A stretch of DNA of 64,000 nucleotides from Flavobacterium foetidum (GTDB lineage: Bacteria; Bacteroidota; Bacteroidia; Flavobacteriales; Flavobacteriaceae). The DNA lies in the NCBI RefSeq assembly GCF_004634245.1, contig NZ_SJTF01000003.1, positions 248,001 through 312,000 on the forward strand, read 5' to 3'. Each line of letters begins with the position of its first letter. Positions within the stretch are counted from its first letter, which is position 1. Below the pieces are notes generated by a model. The model was not told the origin of the DNA and did not search any database. It saw only the letters and a list, made by a program, of their open reading frames with translations. The position numbers and the translations under genes are program-made. Below are positions 52,344 to 62,080 of the stretch, piece by piece.

Positions 52344-55286
52344 TTAAAATTTAAGATTAAGACCAAACAATACTGATCGTTGTCTTGGATAAATCGTTTT
52401 GTCGACACCATTATTTGTGATTTCAGGATCTAAACCACTATATTTTGTAATCACAAAAACGTTCTGAACTCCCGTTGATACTCGTAATGATGCTTTGCTG
52501 TTTAGCCAGTTTGATAAAGTATATCCCAACGTAATGTTGTCTAATTTTAAAAATGAAGCATTTTCAATATAAAGATCTGATAATACTACATTTGAAGTAG
52601 TCTGAAAATTGGTTTCCAATACCTGAGACGGAATATTACTTAAAACACCTCCATTTTCCATAGCATCATATTGTGCTCTGCTGGCATCTACAGCATTAAA
52701 AATTCGGTTACCAATACTTGCACGTAAATTGAATGAAAAATCAAACTTTTTGTAATTCATATTCGATGCAAACCCAAGTGTAAAATCTGGATCTGGATTA
52801 TTGTAAATGTATTTATCTGAATCGTTTTTGATATTATCGCCATTTAAATCAGCAAACGCGCCGTCAATTGGTTTCCCTTCGTTGTTGTATAATTGTTTGT
52901 ATACATAGAAAGAATATGGCGTGTAGCCTTCTCTAAAAATTTGTCCCGGAGTTCCTGTTCCTGCAATATTATCTCCTAAAAAGATATCGGTTCCGTTCAC
53001 TAGATTTTTGATTCTTCTTTCGAATTTGGCGATATTAAAGTTCATATTCCAGTTAAAATTTTCTGTTCTAACTGCATTCGCGTTAAGCGTAAACTCAACC
53101 CCTTTTGTGGTAAAACTTCCAACATTTTGATAAACACGGTTAGAGAAATTACTACCATCAGATATTGCTGCGTTTACTAATAAATCTTTAGATTCTTTAT
53201 AATAAACATCAAGACCTGCAGATAAACGATTGTCTAAAAATCCAAAATCAAGACCTGCATTGTATGAAGTGGTTTCTTCCCATTTTAGATTATTTGTTCT
53301 TTTTGAAGGAAGCGCAACCGGAACTGGACTATCTCCAAAATAATATTGAGCATTTCCGCCTCCAACTTGGTATTTCTGCAAGTATCCGTTTGGTTCAGGA
53401 ATATCCTGCTGTCCTGTTATACCATAACTCAATCTTAATTTTAAATCTGATAATGTGGTGCTGTTTTTAAAAAAATCTTCTTTGATTTTCCATGCAAAAG
53501 CCACAGAAGGAAAATTTCCCCAACGGTTTGCTTCTTCAAATCTAGATGAACCGTCTCTTCTGTAAGACAGCGTTAATAAATATTTATCTCTAAAATTCAA
53601 GTTTGTTCTAGCAAAAAATCCTAGCAAAACAACATCGGTATCCAAAGTAGTTTCAGGAAATGTAGATGGTAAATCGGGATTTAAAATATTACCCGTTTCA
53701 AATTTTGAGCTTTGAAATTTTTGGTAGGAATAACCTCCCGTCATTTCAAAATTCAAAGAATTAAACGTTTTATTATACACTAAATAAGTATCTAATAATT
53801 TATTTCTTCTAGTTTGTTCGGTATATTCATTTGTTCCGTACGGAATGTTGTTGTTTGATGGCGCAGAACCTGCATCGGCACCAACCAATCTTCTTCGTTC
53901 TCCATTCGATTCATCGAAACCTACATTTACAACAGCTCTTAAAGCAGGCAAAAAGTGGAATTTATAATCGATTTCAAAATTTCCAAAAATTCTGTCGTTC
54001 GTTCCCCTGTCATTGGTATTCAGTAATTGCGAAACAGGGTTTCTGGCAACGGTGGCTACTAACGGATAATTTCCGTTGGCATCTACACCTGTCGTATATT
54101 CAAAATATCCTCCGTAAGGAGCGCCTTCGACTTTGATTGGCTGTGTTGGGTCAAAGCCAATAGCAGATCCTTCAACAGCATCCGTAAATCGGTTAATCTC
54201 GTTTGTATAATTCGCCGAAAGTCTCATTTTTAAATGATTGTCCAAAAACGTCGGATTCATTACTAAACCAACGGTGTTTCTTTTAAAATTATTCGTCAAA
54301 CGTAATCCCTGCTGATCGGTATTTCCAAGCGTTAAACTGGTTGGAATGATATTGAATAAATTTCCTCTGATAGCCAAACTCTGATCTACTGTTCCCGTAT
54401 TTCTATAAATTGCTTTTTGCCAGTCTGTATTTGCAGTTCCTAGTTTATCCAAATCATCGCTTCTTCTGTCTGCAATTACACTTCTAAATTCGTCAGCACT
54501 AAAAACATCAACGGTTTTAGTCAACGAACCCGCGGCATACTGCACATTGTAATCTACAGATAATGTTTTACTCCCTTTTTTAGTGGTAATAATAATTACA
54601 CCGTTTGCCGCACGCGAACCGTATATGGCTGAAGCCGATGCATCTTTTAAAACCGTAATCGATTCAACAGTTGCTGGATTCAATGAGGCTAAAAAAGAAG
54701 AAGAACCAGTATTGGTAGCATTATCAAGAGGCAATCCGTCTATCACAATAAGTGGATCATTACTGGCAAAAAGCGAACTTCCGCCTCGAATTCTAATTTG
54801 AGAGCTAGAACCTGGAGCGCCTGTTGAATTTATTGTTAAACCCGCTACTCTTCCGTTAAGCAGATTTTCTGTTGTAATATTATTTCCTTTATTGAAATCT
54901 TTTGTAGAAAGCGCCGTGACAGACCCTGTGGCATCTTTCTTTTTTACGCTTCCGTATCCTACCTGCACAACTACTTCTTTCAGCTGATTGGTATCTTCTT
55001 CTAAATATACAGTAATGCTCTTCTGCCCGCCGACCTTCATAGTCTGATTGACATAACCGGTGAAGGAAAATGTAATCTGGCTATCTGTTTTTAGGCCAGA
55101 TAACTGAAATTTTCCATCAAAGTCAGTAGAAGTGCTAATGTTTGCTCCTAGTACTTTAACATTTGCTCCTGGTATGGGCTGATTGGAACCCTTCTCCAAG
55201 ACGACACCGCTGATTGTGTTCTGAGCAAAAACACAAAAGGGAAGCAAGAGCCATAAAAGTAAAAATTTGGTTTTAATTCTTTTCAT
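52344..55286 (-). CDS. SusC-like TonB-dependent receptor (galactan locus)
   Basis: The 980-residue protein has a signal peptide (KFLLLWLLLPFCVFAQ), a carboxypeptidase-like domain (NTISGVVLEKGSNQPIPGAN), a plug with VVVQVGYGSVKKKDATGSV and ENLLNGRVAGL, and the SusC motif SITVLKDASASAIYGSRAAN. A barrel ends LFGLNLKF. It has no STN domain, which fits control by the hybrid two-component system instead of an ECF factor. It imports galacto-oligosaccharides with the SusD-like partner. It is the first gene of the leftward galactan operon. Confidence 0.93.
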   Translation of the reverse strand: MKRIKTKFLLLWLLLPFCVFAQNTISGVVLEKGSNQPIPGANVKVLGANISTSTDFDGKFQLSGLKTDSQITFSFTGYVNQTMKVGGQKSITVYLEEDTNQLKEVVVQVGYGSVKKKDATGSVTALSTKDFNKGNNITTENLLNGRVAGLTINSTGAPGSSSQIRIRGGSSLFASNDPLIVIDGLPLDNATNTGSSSFLASLNPATVESITVLKDASASAIYGSRAANGVIIITTKKGSKTLSVDYNVQYAAGSLTKTVDVFSADEFRSVIADRRSDDLDKLGTANTDWQKAIYRNTGTVDQSLAIRGNLFNIIPTSLTLGNTDQQGLRLTNNFKRNTVGLVMNPTFLDNHLKMRLSANYTNEINRFTDAVEGSAIGFDPTQPIKVEGAPYGGYFEYTTGVDANGNYPLVATVARNPVSQLLNTNDRGTNDRIFGNFEIDYKFHFLPALRAVVNVGFDESNGERRRLVGADAGSAPSNNNIPYGTNEYTEQTRRNKLLDTYLVYNKTFNSLNFEMTGGYSYQKFQSSKFETGNILNPDLPSTFPETTLDTDVVLLGFFARTNLNFRDKYLLTLSYRRDGSSRFEEANRWGNFPSVAFAWKIKEDFFKNSTTLSDLKLRLSYGITGQQDIPEPNGYLQKYQVGGGNAQYYFGDSPVPVALPSKRTNNLKWEETTSYNAGLDFGFLDNRLSAGLDVYYKESKDLLVNAAISDGSNFSNRVYQNVGSFTTKGVEFTLNANAVRTENFNWNMNFNIAKFERRIKNLVNGTDIFLGDNIAGTGTPGQIFREGYTPYSFYVYKQLYNNEGKPIDGAFADLNGDNIKNDSDKYIYNNPDPDFTLGFASNMNYKKFDFSFNLRASIGNRIFNAVDASRAQYDAMENGGVLSNIPSQVLETNFQTTSNVVLSDLYIENASFLKLDNITLGYTLSNWLNSKASLRVSTGVQNVFVITKYSGLDPEITNNGVDKTIYPRQRSVLFGLNLKF

Positions 55287-56003
55287 ACTTTTTGAATTGG
55301 TTTGGTTTAAGTTAGTTTTTGTTAATTCTGTTTAGGTCAAAAAAAAGATGCACGGAATAAACCTAAAGAAACAATGATAAGTTTTTACACTTATTGCTTC
55401 TTAGAATTATAAACTGTTTTCTTTTTAAAAATAAGCTTAATCTTTTCTTTAGAATGAGGACAGGTTTCCTCTGTAAAATTTAATTGGAGTGCTGGTCATT
55501 TTTTAAATTATTATTTGGTTAAGATAATTAGCTAGGTGTTTTGATTGGCTCACTTTACACAAAAAAATAAAACATTATTATTCAATCGTTATAGTAATCA
55601 ACTCACATTGCAAATTAAGGCTACGTTGGGTTTTCAAGACAGGGAAAAATTCATTTATAAAAGGGGACAATTTCGTAAAATCACAAATAGAGCAGATTGC
55701 AAAAACATATTCTTCATTTTTTTAATCCAAAAAAAATGACAAAATGAATAATTCAACACTAAAAAAACATATTTAACAATCTATTACATCTGGCCGATTC
55801 TGCTCTTTTGAAGAAAAAATATCGAAGCAGGTCGCCGCAATCAATCTAAAAAACGAATAGTACTTTTTAAACATTATACAATAAATTATTATTTTCGCAA
55901 GGTAGACCAATCTCGCATATCCATATAAAAAACTGATTCAGCTTTCAGACCACACTCCTTCTATTTTCGTATAATTATAGAGCAGTAAGCTTAAAAAAAT
56001 TCT
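55287..56003. other. Divergent control region of the galactan locus
   Basis: About 715 bp separate the susC-like gene (left) from the hybrid regulator (right). It is AT-rich and must contain both promoters. TATTTTCG near 55890, a one-mismatch -7 box, could serve the regulator. GAGGACAGGTTTCCTC near 55455 is a short imperfect palindrome that might be a regulator site. A 64-codon frame at 55545-55739 shows no coding character. Confidence 0.4.
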
Positions 56004-59000
56004 ATGAATAAGTTAGCCTTCTTTATTATTAATCTTGTTTCTATAGTTGTATTGGGGCAGAACTATCCAATAAGGCATCTTGATATCTCCTCAGGACTTT
56101 CGAACAATTCTGTTGCGTCAATCTATCAAGATCAAAATGGATATATGTGGTTTGGAACTTTTGACGGACTTAATAGATATGACGGAAACGATTTTAAGAT
56201 TTACCGCCATATCCATACTGATCCAAATTCTATTCAAGGAAACGCTATAAGCTGCATCGAAGGCGACTATCAAAACAATTTGTGGATAGGAACAACAGCT
56301 GGACCCGTTATTTTTAATGCAGAACGCTCTTCTTTTAGTCCGTTGAAATATATTGGAATTGATAAAAAAGTCAAACCTTTACAAATTACTGCCTACGAAA
56401 TCATTGCAGTACACTCTGAAAATATCATTCTGGTTGCAACAAAAGAAGCAATTGTACTTTATAAAGAAGGCGAGAAGACTGGAACAGCAATACCATTTAA
56501 TGGGAAACTAAATTACATAGCCCGTTCTATCGCTTACAATGCCAAGAAAAAAATCTTTTATGTTTTTATAACTGGAACAGGTCTTTGCCAGTATGATATT
56601 AAATCAAAAAAACTAACACTTCTAAACAATAGTATTACAGGTGCAAATTGCATAAAACTCACTAATGAAGGACTTTGGATTGGCTCAGATGAAGGTGCCT
56701 ATTTGTATAATGCAAGCCTGAATACGTATTCTAAAAACTACTTTCAGGAAAAAACAGTAGTCCGTGATTTTTTTCAGCAAGACAACAGACTTTGGATTGC
56801 TACAGATGGAGCTGGTCTTTACACTATTACAAAAAATCAGTCTACTCCTATTTCATATCAGGCAAATGGTCCAATTTCCTTATTGAAAAGCAAATCGCTG
56901 TATGATATTTTTGAAAGCAAAAACGGAGAAATGTGGTTCGGAACACTGCGTGGTGGTGTCAGTATGATGGGAAAAAAACCGCTCTATTTTAATCATTACA
57001 AAAGCAAAAATCCACAAACGAATAAGGAAGACGAAGATCCTGCAGCAAACTTCATGCTTTCGTTCTGTGAAGATGAAAAGAAAAACATTTGGATTGGTAC
57101 AGATGGCGCTGGAATGCGATACTGGAACAGAAAACAAAATACCTACGATGTTTACTCTACCACATCATCATCTAACAGAAAACTTCAAAGCAATTTTGTG
57201 ACCAGTATCGTTAGAGATTCTGACAATGCTATCTGGGTGGCGATGTGGAAAGGCGGTGTATGTCGTATCGACCCAAAATCAAAAGCAATTCAAAATTATT
57301 CCATTTACAATCAATATACTAAAAAAGCGGAACAAGAATCATGGTTGCTCTTTTTAGATTCAAAAAAAACACTTTGGCTTGCCGTAACTAATGCAGGCGC
57401 ATTTTATCAATTTGACAGAAAACAGAATAAATTTAGCTGCTATAGTAATACTTTGCGCGATGTAACTTGTCTGTACGAAACCAAAGACGGCAAAATATGG
57501 GGTGGTACATTCAATTCTTTTTTTGAGATAGATTCCAAAACAAAAAAAATTAAAAACTTCCATTCTGATTACAATGTTAGATGCATAACCGAAGATAAAA
57601 ACAATAATCTTTGGATTGGTACTGTAGAAGGAGGTCTGCTTTTATTCGATAGAAAAACAGGAAAGACCAAAAAATACACCACTCAAAACGGCCTTCCAAG
57701 TAATACCATATTACGTCTTTTAGAAGATAATGAAGGAAATTTATGGATGAGTACGTATCATGGAATCTCAAGATTTAACCCAAAGAATAATACTTTCAGA
57801 AATTTCGGAACCACCGACGGACTTCAAGGCAATCAATTCAGCTGGAATTCGGGAACAAAACTTTCTACAGGAGAATTCATTTTTGGAGGTATAAATGGAT
57901 TTAATGTTTTTCATCCGGACAACATAAAAGACAAAAAAAATACAGGCCGATTTTTATTAAATGATTTGCTGGTAAACAATGAATCTTTACCATTGAACAG
58001 TCCTTACATCACTGAAAAAAATCTGGAAATGATTAGCAGTGTCGAGCTTCCTTATGAAAAATCGGCATTGAGTTTTGATTTTGTTTATCTGGATTATGTT
58101 AATTCTGAAAAAATCAATACCGCTTATTTTCTCGACGGCTGGGATAAAACCTGGAATTATGCTTCAAAAAATAACCGAGCAAATTATTCCCGACTAACTG
58201 AAGGAACTTATGTTTTTAAAGTAAAAACAACCGATGTGTTTGGAAATTGGACCAATGAAGTAACATTGGCAACAGTAACCATCCTTCCGCCTTGGTACAG
58301 AACTTGGTGGGCTTATACCTTTTATTTAATAGGTATAATTGGCGCTATCTACGCTTATGTCGGCTATCACAAAAACAAGGAAAGACTTCGCTACGAAATA
58401 AAACTGGCGCGAATGGAACATACCAAAGACAAAGAACATGCTGAGAAACAATTTTCTATGTTCACGTATATGGCTCATGAATTGCGCACTCCTTTGTCTT
58501 TGATTATAAATCCGCTTAAAAGTGCAATGGAAAGAAAAAACCGCACTGAAGATGATTTAGATTTAAATCTTGCCTACAAAAATGCGAAGCGATTATTGAG
58601 TCTGACAGATCAATTACTGCTGTTTCGAAAAGCAGAAACTGATCTTGACGAACTCAAAATTTCCAAGATTAACCTAAATCTGCTTTGTAAAGAAATTTAC
58701 GAGAGCTTTACACAAATGGCGGCGGGTAAAAATCTAAACTATCAATTTATTGAAAATGAAACAGCAGTTGAAATCTATGGAGATTACGAAAAAATAGAAA
58801 TTACACTGTTCAATTTAATCTCAAATGCTTTTAAATTCACTCCTAATAAAGGATCAATCACACTTGAAGTAATCGAGAATAGTGCTGACGTTTCGATAGT
58901 TATATCGGATACTGGAAGCGGCATCGCTGAAAATGATATTGAAACTATTTTTGAAAAATTCAAGCAAATTAAGTCTAAATCCACCAATGGTTTTGGAATC

Positions 59001-60068
59001 GGACTTTACATCGCGAAATATTTTGTCAACAAACATCATGGGGAAATTATCTGTAAAAGTAAGGTAGGAGAAGGCACTTCATTCATCATCACGCTACCAA
59101 AAGGAAACAGCCATTTTGCATCAATGAACATCAACGAAAATCACCCGCACATGTCGCCGCTTGTGGGAGAACTTCTTGAAGGAATGCCCGCCGCACATCA
59201 AAATACTTATGAAAAAAGTACGCCATTATCTTATCCTGAGAATCTTCAGGAAGAATTAATCAGCACGAAAAAAACGCTATTGGTTGTTGAAGACAATCCC
59301 GAAATGAATCATTATCTGGTACAGCTTTTCTCTAAAAACTATGTTGTTTACGCTGCAGCTAATGGTATTGAAGGATTAAAACTGGTAGAAAAACATATTC
59401 CAGACATTGTGCTGAGCGACATTTCGATGGAAGGGATGAATGGATTGGATTTGTGCAAAAAAATCAAACAAAACGATGAATTGAGCCACATCCCTGTTAT
59501 ACTGCTTACCGCTACGACCAGCAATGACATTCATTTACAAAGCATAACAGAAGGCGCCGACGATTATGTGACCAAACCTTTTGACAGCGATATACTTTTA
59601 GCGCGAGTAGATTCCGTTCTTAGAAACCGAGGGCAATTGCGCAAGTATTTCTTAGACAGCATTACGCTTCGTGAAAACGCAAATAAAGTTCCAACCGAAT
59701 ACAAAGAATTTCTGGATAAATGTATCGAAATTGTTGAAGCCAATCTTGAAAACAGCGAATTCAATTTAAAGAGTTTCTCTGCCGCAATGGGAATGAGTCA
59801 TTCTAGCCTTTACAAGAAAATCAAAGCAATTTCGGGCCAGACCGTAAATGTTTTTATCCGATCAATCAGAATCCGCAGGGCTGCTGTAATCATGCTTACC
59901 GAAAATGTGAATATTGCCCAAGTCGGACCTCAGGTCGGAATAGAAGACCAGCGCTATTTCCGTCAGCAGTTCATAAAATTGTTTGGAATGAAACCTTCTG
60001 AATATATCAAAAAGTATAGAAATTCTTTTAATAGGGAATTAAACATCATTCAGAAAAAGGAAATCTAA
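56004..60068 (+). CDS. Hybrid two-component system regulator (HTCS) of the galactan locus
   Basis: The 1354-residue protein has a signal peptide, then about 14 two-component propeller repeats (pattern MWFGTFDGLNRYD, LWIGTTAG, IWIGTDGAGMRYW) to about residue 650. A Y_Y_Y domain (about 690-760) and a membrane helix near 770-790 follow. The histidine kinase has its H-box MAHELRTPL near 823 and ATP lobe NLISNAFKF and GFGIGLYIAKYF. A receiver domain spans about 1090-1205 with Asp in VLSDIS, and an AraC-type DNA-binding domain closes the protein (about 1230-1350). It senses oligosaccharides in the periplasm and activates the adjacent operon. Divergent position next to SusC/D/GH53 is typical. Confidence 0.95.
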   Translation: MNKLAFFIINLVSIVVLGQNYPIRHLDISSGLSNNSVASIYQDQNGYMWFGTFDGLNRYDGNDFKIYRHIHTDPNSIQGNAISCIEGDYQNNLWIGTTAGPVIFNAERSSFSPLKYIGIDKKVKPLQITAYEIIAVHSENIILVATKEAIVLYKEGEKTGTAIPFNGKLNYIARSIAYNAKKKIFYVFITGTGLCQYDIKSKKLTLLNNSITGANCIKLTNEGLWIGSDEGAYLYNASLNTYSKNYFQEKTVVRDFFQQDNRLWIATDGAGLYTITKNQSTPISYQANGPISLLKSKSLYDIFESKNGEMWFGTLRGGVSMMGKKPLYFNHYKSKNPQTNKEDEDPAANFMLSFCEDEKKNIWIGTDGAGMRYWNRKQNTYDVYSTTSSSNRKLQSNFVTSIVRDSDNAIWVAMWKGGVCRIDPKSKAIQNYSIYNQYTKKAEQESWLLFLDSKKTLWLAVTNAGAFYQFDRKQNKFSCYSNTLRDVTCLYETKDGKIWGGTFNSFFEIDSKTKKIKNFHSDYNVRCITEDKNNNLWIGTVEGGLLLFDRKTGKTKKYTTQNGLPSNTILRLLEDNEGNLWMSTYHGISRFNPKNNTFRNFGTTDGLQGNQFSWNSGTKLSTGEFIFGGINGFNVFHPDNIKDKKNTGRFLLNDLLVNNESLPLNSPYITEKNLEMISSVELPYEKSALSFDFVYLDYVNSEKINTAYFLDGWDKTWNYASKNNRANYSRLTEGTYVFKVKTTDVFGNWTNEVTLATVTILPPWYRTWWAYTFYLIGIIGAIYAYVGYHKNKERLRYEIKLARMEHTKDKEHAEKQFSMFTYMAHELRTPLSLIINPLKSAMERKNRTEDDLDLNLAYKNAKRLLSLTDQLLLFRKAETDLDELKISKINLNLLCKEIYESFTQMAAGKNLNYQFIENETAVEIYGDYEKIEITLFNLISNAFKFTPNKGSITLEVIENSADVSIVISDTGSGIAENDIETIFEKFKQIKSKSTNGFGIGLYIAKYFVNKHHGEIICKSKVGEGTSFIITLPKGNSHFASMNINENHPHMSPLVGELLEGMPAAHQNTYEKSTPLSYPENLQEELISTKKTLLVVEDNPEMNHYLVQLFSKNYVVYAAANGIEGLKLVEKHIPDIVLSDISMEGMNGLDLCKKIKQNDELSHIPVILLTATTSNDIHLQSITEGADDYVTKPFDSDILLARVDSVLRNRGQLRKYFLDSITLRENANKVPTEYKEFLDKCIEIVEANLENSEFNLKSFSAAMGMSHSSLYKKIKAISGQTVNVFIRSIRIRRAAVIMLTENVNIAQVGPQVGIEDQRYFRQQFIKLFGMKPSEYIKKYRNSFNRELNIIQKKEI

Positions 60069-60305
60069 TGAATTGCATGAAAACTACATCGCATTTCATA
60101 CAGTAGCAAAAAAGCAGCACTACATAAAAGTAGTTTGTGGCATTTTTTTGAATCCTCTTTCTCCGCGAAAATCTGTGCATCAGCTTTGTTAAGGCTCTTT
60201 TTTTATTATCATAAATTTATTTAATAAATAGTAGCGAAAAGTTTTTTACAATAAAAAAAACATTCTATATTTGCACCCGCAATCAGGCAATGATAGCGAC
60301 ATACT

Positions 60306-60390
60306 GGAGAAATGGCAGAGCGGTCGAATGCGGCAGTCTTGAAAACTGTTGACTGTAACAGGTCCGGGGGTTCGAATCCCTCTTTCTCCG
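60306..60390 (+). tRNA. tRNA-Ser(TGA), copy 2
   Basis: Identical over 85 nt to the gene at 19628-19712, with acceptor GGAGAAA/TTTCTCC, anticodon TGA in CTTGAAA, and a long variable arm. The -7 box TATATTTG is kept but the -33 element is not evident, so expression may be lower. Confidence 0.94.
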
Positions 60391-60446
60391 CTGGAAGCTA
60401 AAAAAGAGACTTTTCAAAGTTTACAAAAAAGGCTAAAATTCACGGA

Positions 60447-60484
60447 AAACCCTGCAGATCAAACGATTTGCAGGGTTTCTTCTT
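60447..60484 (+). terminator. Terminator after tRNA-Ser copy 2
   Basis: Same hairpin as after copy 1: AAACCCTGCAGATC paired with GATTTGCAGGGTTT, then CTTCTTTT. Confidence 0.8.
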
Positions 60485-60523
60485 TTATACCGCTTTTCAA
60501 TATTTTCAAAAACAGACAAAATC

Positions 60524-60570
60524 TTCGTGGCGCATTCGTGGCGCAGGCTAAGATTTTTAAAGTGTGCCAC
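60524..60570. promoter_or_regulatory. Candidate integrase arm-type sites
   Basis: TTCGTGGCGCA occurs twice in perfect tandem at 60524-60534 and 60535-60545, and the inverted word GTGCCAC lies at 60564-60570. Short direct repeats between an att site and int are typical of integrase arm sites. The related module before the second integrase has TCGTGGCAC and GTGCCAC at matching places. Confidence 0.5.
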
Positions 60571-60671
60571 AAGATTTTATCTTAAGTCCCGATATCAAAG
60601 GGGTTAAGCACGTTTACATCTTGTTTAAATAAGGTTATAATTCTACATTTACTAATCTAATAAATTGAATT

Positions 60672-61982
60672 ATGCTAGAGAACAGCTTTGGGTTAATTTT
60701 CTTCTTGAAAGTTCCCCGACATGAGAGTAAAATTAGAACCGTTTATTTCAGAATCACCGTTGACGGCATTCCTAAAGAAGCATCTACAAGACGACAATGG
60801 GATCTGGAGCGATGGAACCAGAAAACTGAAAGAGCAGTCGGCACAAAAGAAGACGCAAAGTCACTTAATTTTTTTCTGGACTCGCTCACCTCAAAAATCC
60901 ACGATATCAAAACAGAGATACTCTACAGCGGAAAACCAATAACTTCCCAGAAAATCATGGACTACGTGATGGGAAGAATAACACCGAGAGTAAAAGTGCT
61001 TGAAGAATTTCAGAAACATAATGATGAACTGAAAGCTCTTATAGGCAATGGCTACACCGGTGCAACGCTGGAGAGGTTTAACATAACCAAAAACCACGTG
61101 TCCAATTTTATAAAATTCAAGTATAATTCGGATGATTTAGAATTTGCCGATCTAGATCTTGAATTTGTAAAAGATTTTGAATTTTACCTGCGGTCCGCAC
61201 GTAAGTGCAGCAATAATACAACCCTTAAGTACATTGCCAACTTCAAAAAAATTGTGATACGTGCACTTGATAAGGAAATTATAGAAAAAGACCCTTTTAA
61301 AAGCTTTAAAGGCAAAAAAACTAAAATTGTCAAAAAGCCTATCTCTGCAAAAGAATTAGCTGAATTGGAAGCCCATCAGTTTTCAATAGAAAGACTCAGT
61401 ATAGTACGCGACATTTTTGTATTCCAATGCTATACAGGACTTGCATACATTGATGCCTACCAGCTCACAAGTGCTGATGTAAAAGACGGAGTGGATGGAA
61501 AACCCTGGATTATCTCTGAACGGCAGAAAACTAATTCAACTGCAAAGATTCCGCTACTGCCTCATGCTGCCAGAATTCTTGAAAAATACAAAGATCATCC
61601 TCTGTGTATTAAAAGAGGGACTCTCCTGCCTGTTTATTCCAATCAGAAAATGAATGGCTACCTTAAAGAAATTGCCGTATTATGCGGTTTTCCTTTCCCT
61701 CTTAACACGCATATGGCACGCCGTACATTTGGAAGCACGGTAACCCTGAACAATAATGTCCCAATTAACGTAGTCAAAGAACTGCTTGGGCACTCCTCTG
61801 TTAAGCAGACAGAAGCTTATGCCATAACAGAGCAGACAACTATAGGAAGAGAAATGTCTATACTAAATCAAAAACTCAATCCGCATACAAATGAGATTTC
61901 CAAAAAAGATTTAACCACGCTTGAGAAGCTTGAAAAAGAAATTCAATTAATTAAAAATAAATATAAAAATGCAGCCCTTTGA
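60672..61982 (+). CDS. int: Tyrosine recombinase/integrase (Bacteroidota type)
   Basis: The 436-residue protein has an arm-binding N-terminus (RTVYFRITVDGIPKEASTRR) and a SAM-like core-binding domain (about 105-210, ending SARKCSNNTTLKYIANFKK). The catalytic domain carries the box II motif HMARRTFG, LLGHSSVKQTEAYA with the second histidine, and the nucleophile Tyr. In box I, CYTGLAYIDA has Ala where most family members have Arg, as in the IntDOT-type group where this Arg is also replaced. It catalyses site-specific integration and excision, probably at the adjacent tRNA-Ser. It is intact and close to the tRNA, the usual island layout. Confidence 0.92.
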   Translation: MLENSFGLIFFLKVPRHESKIRTVYFRITVDGIPKEASTRRQWDLERWNQKTERAVGTKEDAKSLNFFLDSLTSKIHDIKTEILYSGKPITSQKIMDYVMGRITPRVKVLEEFQKHNDELKALIGNGYTGATLERFNITKNHVSNFIKFKYNSDDLEFADLDLEFVKDFEFYLRSARKCSNNTTLKYIANFKKIVIRALDKEIIEKDPFKSFKGKKTKIVKKPISAKELAELEAHQFSIERLSIVRDIFVFQCYTGLAYIDAYQLTSADVKDGVDGKPWIISERQKTNSTAKIPLLPHAARILEKYKDHPLCIKRGTLLPVYSNQKMNGYLKEIAVLCGFPFPLNTHMARRTFGSTVTLNNNVPINVVKELLGHSSVKQTEAYAITEQTTIGREMSILNQKLNPHTNEISKKDLTTLEKLEKEIQLIKNKYKNAAL

Positions 61983-62080
61983 CACAAAATGAGGTCTAAC
62001 CAACATACGGATTTGTAAGAACAATTAACTTATAAATCATCCAAATATTAGCACCTTTAAAATGTTAAAAAGATACCTCA

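Larger units (their letters stand above)
19589..60530. mobile_element. Candidate genomic island bounded by tRNA-Ser direct repeats
   Basis: The interval is flanked by the 264-bp direct repeats with intact tRNA-Ser(TGA) genes. Core genes (ftsK, lolA, lptF/G, ribB) end just left of the first copy, and a tyrosine recombinase starts 142 bp after the second. IS and MITE remnants lie inside. Cargo is metabolic: SusCD/M16 locus, FecIR/receptor, cytochrome/YceI operon, galactan locus. No conjugation or replication genes are present, so if mobile it is a simple or decayed island. Duplicated native tRNA with gene conversion remains possible. Confidence 0.6.
60266..60530 (+). repeat. Right long direct repeat containing tRNA-Ser (candidate att copy 2)
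   Basis: Same as 19589-19852 except for one extra G at the leader (CAATCAGGCAATG against CAATCAGCAATG). Upstream of the -7 box the copies diverge and this one lacks the TTG box. Downstream it continues into the integrase control region, where the first copy instead enters IS remnants. Confidence 0.9.

Noticed and set aside
55545..55739. Plus-strand 64-codon frame in the control region of the galactan locus
   Set aside because: AT-rich chance frame with no recognisable protein features.
60349..60585. Plus-strand 78-codon frame
   Set aside because: It begins within tRNA-Ser copy 2 and crosses the terminator hairpin.
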